This document shows, one piece after another, positions 6,112-8,070 of a stretch of 8,070 nt of DNA (position 1 is its first letter; the number at the start of each line of letters is the position of its first letter). The DNA is from Filomicrobium sp. (GTDB lineage Bacteria > Pseudomonadota > Alphaproteobacteria > Rhizobiales > Hyphomicrobiaceae), in contig JAUWFF010000034.1 of assembly GCA_030607105.1 (NCBI GenBank), forward strand, positions 1 to 8,070. The letters are read 5' to 3'. The position numbers were made by a program, and so were the translations under genes. The notes under the pieces are model-generated. The model was not told the origin of the DNA and did no database searches. It saw only the letters and a program-made list of their open reading frames with translations.

Positions 6112-7680
6112 ATGAGCTTTATTCAGCCTTTGCCACCGTTTGACGGTTCGATGGGCACCAACTCCACTTCGACGAAACGAGAGAAGGATCAAACGGCATG
6201 GCTTCCGGTGCTCCTATGCGCAAGTGCGCTCTGCATCGTAATACCGGCAGTTGAGCTGGCCGCGCAGCCCAATCCGCCAAAAGGGCCGAGCGAAACGCTG
6301 GCAGAGCCCCCAGCCGGTGAGCAAGACCCGGCTCCAGACAACAGCGCTGTCAACGCAGCCCAGGACGCAGAGGCCGACTCAACGGCAGCGGAGAAACAAG
6401 TCTCTACCGAGGGCGCCGCGGATCAGGCCACAAACGAGAATGCCAAGAAGCAGGCTGCCCAACCTGGACTGGTTAAAGATGCCGACGAGGAAACAGCCGA
6501 CACGACGGGTTCGGCTGCCAAAGAGCCGGAGCGTGTCGATACAGAAACTTCGCCGCCGGTGGCGAAGGCGCGACCGCCCGTCAGCGAACCGGGGCCCGCC
6601 AAGCTCAGGGTCGCCATCTGGTCGGGGGCTTATGGTGCCGCGCAGCAAGAAGTCGTGATAAAGCGTTTCAAGACTGAGCGGGATATCGATGTCGAGGTGA
6701 TCATCCGCTCGAATGGGGCACCGATCGACCTTGATGGCGGAGCCCCGGATGTTTCGCTTGATGCGGCAGAATTCTCCGCTGCCGAAGTCGAAACAGGGTG
6801 CAGCGCCGGGCAACTCCTCGAGATCGCCACCGGAAAGCGCGCCCATGATGTAACAGGCAGTGATGCAGCTAGAGCCGACTTTCTGCCAGGCAGCCTGAAA
6901 CCGTGCGGGATTGGAGCGTTCGCCTGGTCGCATGTGATGGCGATCGACCGCACCGCGTTTAAGAACGGCAGACCGCAGACCCTCGCTGACATCTTCGATT
7001 TAAAGCGGTTTCCCGGAAAGCGAGCGCTGATCAAGGACCCCCGGTTTCTAATGGAAGCCGCATTGATGGCGGACGGCGCACTGGCGGGGGAAGTCTACGG
7101 GCTGCTTGCAACCGCCGAGGGCCAAAAGCGTGCTTTGGCGAAGCTTGCACAGATTGGGAAAGAGATACACTGGGTCGATTCGAGCAAAGCGGCCATTCAG
7201 GCACTCGCTTCGGGCGATGCCGCGATTGCGCAGACATTCAGTGGCCGCGCGTTCTTCGCGGTGGCGCGAGGCTTGCCTCTCGACATCATCTGGGACGGGC
7301 AGATCTACTCCATGACCTATTGGGCAATCCCGGCGAAAAGCACGCGTCAAGAACTCGCGCGCGAGTTCTTGCGGTTCGCGACGGAGCCGCAGCAGCTCGC
7401 TGCTATTGCTCAGCGATTTCCTTATGGACCAACGAGGACGTCGGCGCTGGCGCTGACCAAGCGGCACTTGACGGCGGGTCTCGACCTCGACGCCTTCCTG
7501 CCAACAGCGCCGGAAAACCTCAGCACCGCGCTGGCGCATGACGAAGGCTGGTGGCGCGATCACCGTGACATGATTGAAACGCGATTCGCCGCCTGGCTTG
7601 CAGAGCTCAACGCGCCAAAGGGCAATAAGCCGGAAGAGGCGGAAGCCGTGGAGCCCCCCAAAAAGAACGGCCGGCGCTGA
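6112..7680 (+). CDS. Membrane-anchored PotD-type (polyamine-like) solute-binding protein with long linker
   Basis: A 522-residue protein in three parts: a basic N-terminus with one hydrophobic segment (about residues 29-47), a linker of about 110 residues rich in Ala, Glu, Asp, Pro and Thr (53-163), and a complete periplasmic binding-protein domain (164 to about 505). The domain has PotD/PotF-family marks as I know them: the opening IWSGAYGAAQQE, FPGKRALIKDP, WDGQIYSMTYWAIP, FPYGPT and LPTAPENL, plus a likely disulfide pair Cys230/Cys265. Family members bind polyamines such as putrescine or spermidine in the periplasm for ABC import. No polyamine permease or ATPase is nearby. The hydrophobic segment has no clear cleavage site (ELAAQ) and no lipobox, so it may stay as an anchor. 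ATG 6112 has GAGGG 12 bases upstream; Met14 (6151) would give a more normal signal sequence. A charged tail (KPEEAEAVEPPKKNGRR) ends the protein. Confidence 0.85.
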   Translation: MSFIQPLPPFDGSMGTNSTSTKREKDQTAWLPVLLCASALCIVIPAVELAAQPNPPKGPSETLAEPPAGEQDPAPDNSAVNAAQDAEADSTAAEKQVSTEGAADQATNENAKKQAAQPGLVKDADEETADTTGSAAKEPERVDTETSPPVAKARPPVSEPGPAKLRVAIWSGAYGAAQQEVVIKRFKTERDIDVEVIIRSNGAPIDLDGGAPDVSLDAAEFSAAEVETGCSAGQLLEIATGKRAHDVTGSDAARADFLPGSLKPCGIGAFAWSHVMAIDRTAFKNGRPQTLADIFDLKRFPGKRALIKDPRFLMEAALMADGALAGEVYGLLATAEGQKRALAKLAQIGKEIHWVDSSKAAIQALASGDAAIAQTFSGRAFFAVARGLPLDIIWDGQIYSMTYWAIPAKSTRQELAREFLRFATEPQQLAAIAQRFPYGPTRTSALALTKRHLTAGLDLDAFLPTAPENLSTALAHDEGWWRDHRDMIETRFAAWLAELNAPKGNKPEEAEAVEPPKKNGRR

Positions 7681-7683
7681 GAC

Positions 7684-7709
7684 CGGGGAGCGCGAATAAT
7701 GGCTCCCCG
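7684..7709. terminator. Hairpin between convergent genes, likely bidirectional terminator
   Basis: CGGGGAGC (7684-7691) and GCTCCCCG (7702-7709) form a perfect 8-bp G+C-rich stem with a 10-base loop, starting four bases after the binding-protein stop. The minus-strand peptidase gene ends 41 bases further on, so the hairpin could end transcripts from both sides. Neither arm is followed by a clear T-run, so termination may be inefficient or the hairpin may mainly protect 3' ends. Confidence 0.65.
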
Positions 7710-7750
7710 ATATGCGTGCGGTTAAGAAGCTGTTGCTTCACAGGTCGCGG

Positions 7751-8070
7751 TTACCACGTCCGGCGTGGGCCGACGTCGATGTGGAACAAGCCACCGCCGT
7801 AGTGCTTGTAGCCGCCCACTGAACCGAGACTCTTCAAATACGCGTAGGCGGCACGCTGGTTGGAGTGCACGCGGAAATCGACTGCGTTGCCGGTGAGGTG
7901 CTGGGAGCGCCTGGCGCCACCTACCCTGGCGTTACGCTTCTTGCTACGGCAGGTCGAGGATACCGTCACCGGCCCGAACTTCGAGGCGACCTGATAGACG
8001 ATCGACTTCAAGGTGCCGTTTAGACAGCCGGCAGAAGCCACCCACCGCACACCACCACCTGTGATGCTCT
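7751..8070 (-). CDS. M15A-family (D-Ala-D-Ala carboxypeptidase-like) peptidase domain, N-terminus outside window
   Basis: The C-terminal 100 or so residues of a zinc peptidase-fold protein, read leftward to the TAA at 7751-7753. The frame stays open to the window edge, so the GTG codon at 8048-8050 is probably internal and the N-terminal part lies beyond 8070. The zinc-binding pattern is intact: H-x6-D in QHLTGNAVD (His at 7898-7900, Asp at 7877-7879) and a later HID (His at 7781-7783), matching the Peptidase_M15_3 family. Such proteins cut or bind peptidoglycan cross-link peptides in the periplasm. Two Cys (in AGCLNG and STCRS) may form a disulfide. The sequence is of a kind I recall from Bradyrhizobium-like genomes, often with a long low-complexity N-terminal region. 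It converges on the binding-protein gene and is likely a separate transcription unit. Confidence 0.85.
   Translation of the reverse strand, partial: SITGGGVRWVASAGCLNGTLKSIVYQVASKFGPVTVSSTCRSKKRNARVGGARRSQHLTGNAVDFRVHSNQRAAYAYLKSLGSVGGYKHYGGGLFHIDVGPRRTW

Overview
The window is G+C-rich throughout. Its gene content (a HELKTP-type sensor kinase, a diheme c-type cytochrome, an FbpB-like fused permease, an AsmA-type protein, a PotD-like binding protein and an M15A-type peptidase) fits an alphaproteobacterium. I infer the Bradyrhizobium/Rhodopseudomonas group from the style of the peptidase and binding-protein sequences. No marker gene proves this, and no species can be named. There are no RNA genes, CRISPR arrays or intact mobile elements.

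Layout, left to right. Bases 1-720 are the 3' part of a sensor histidine kinase gene that begins upstream of the window. After a 152-base spacer comes a TTG-started, secreted diheme cytochrome c (873-1652). Its stop overlaps by four bases the start of a 625-residue, two-domain ABC permease of the Fe(III)/FbpB type (1649-3526). A 590-base stretch follows (3527-4116). It holds a possible promoter and a small single-span membrane-protein gene (3656-3804) that is frameshifted by an exact 8-bp tandem duplication, and otherwise looks non-coding. Next is an AsmA-like envelope protein (4117-5985). A possible 30-codon ORF with a strong Shine-Dalgarno sequence and a 9-bp palindrome (6004-6096) follows, and then a membrane-anchored PotD-type binding protein with an unusually long disordered linker (6112-7680). 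A strong hairpin (7684-7709) separates this from a convergent, partial M15A-family peptidase gene on the minus strand (7751-8070).

How the genes may work together. The cytochrome and permease are probably co-translated, and the AsmA protein and binding protein are probably co-transcribed, so there seem to be two short plus-strand units concerned with the cell envelope. The transporter parts do not match: the permease is iron-type, the binding protein is polyamine-type, and no ATP-binding subunit is present. Either the missing parts lie outside the window or these proteins have non-standard roles. The points most worth a second look are the 8-bp duplication that breaks the small membrane protein, the cytochrome-permease coupling, the tethered binding protein, and the small ORF with the palindrome.
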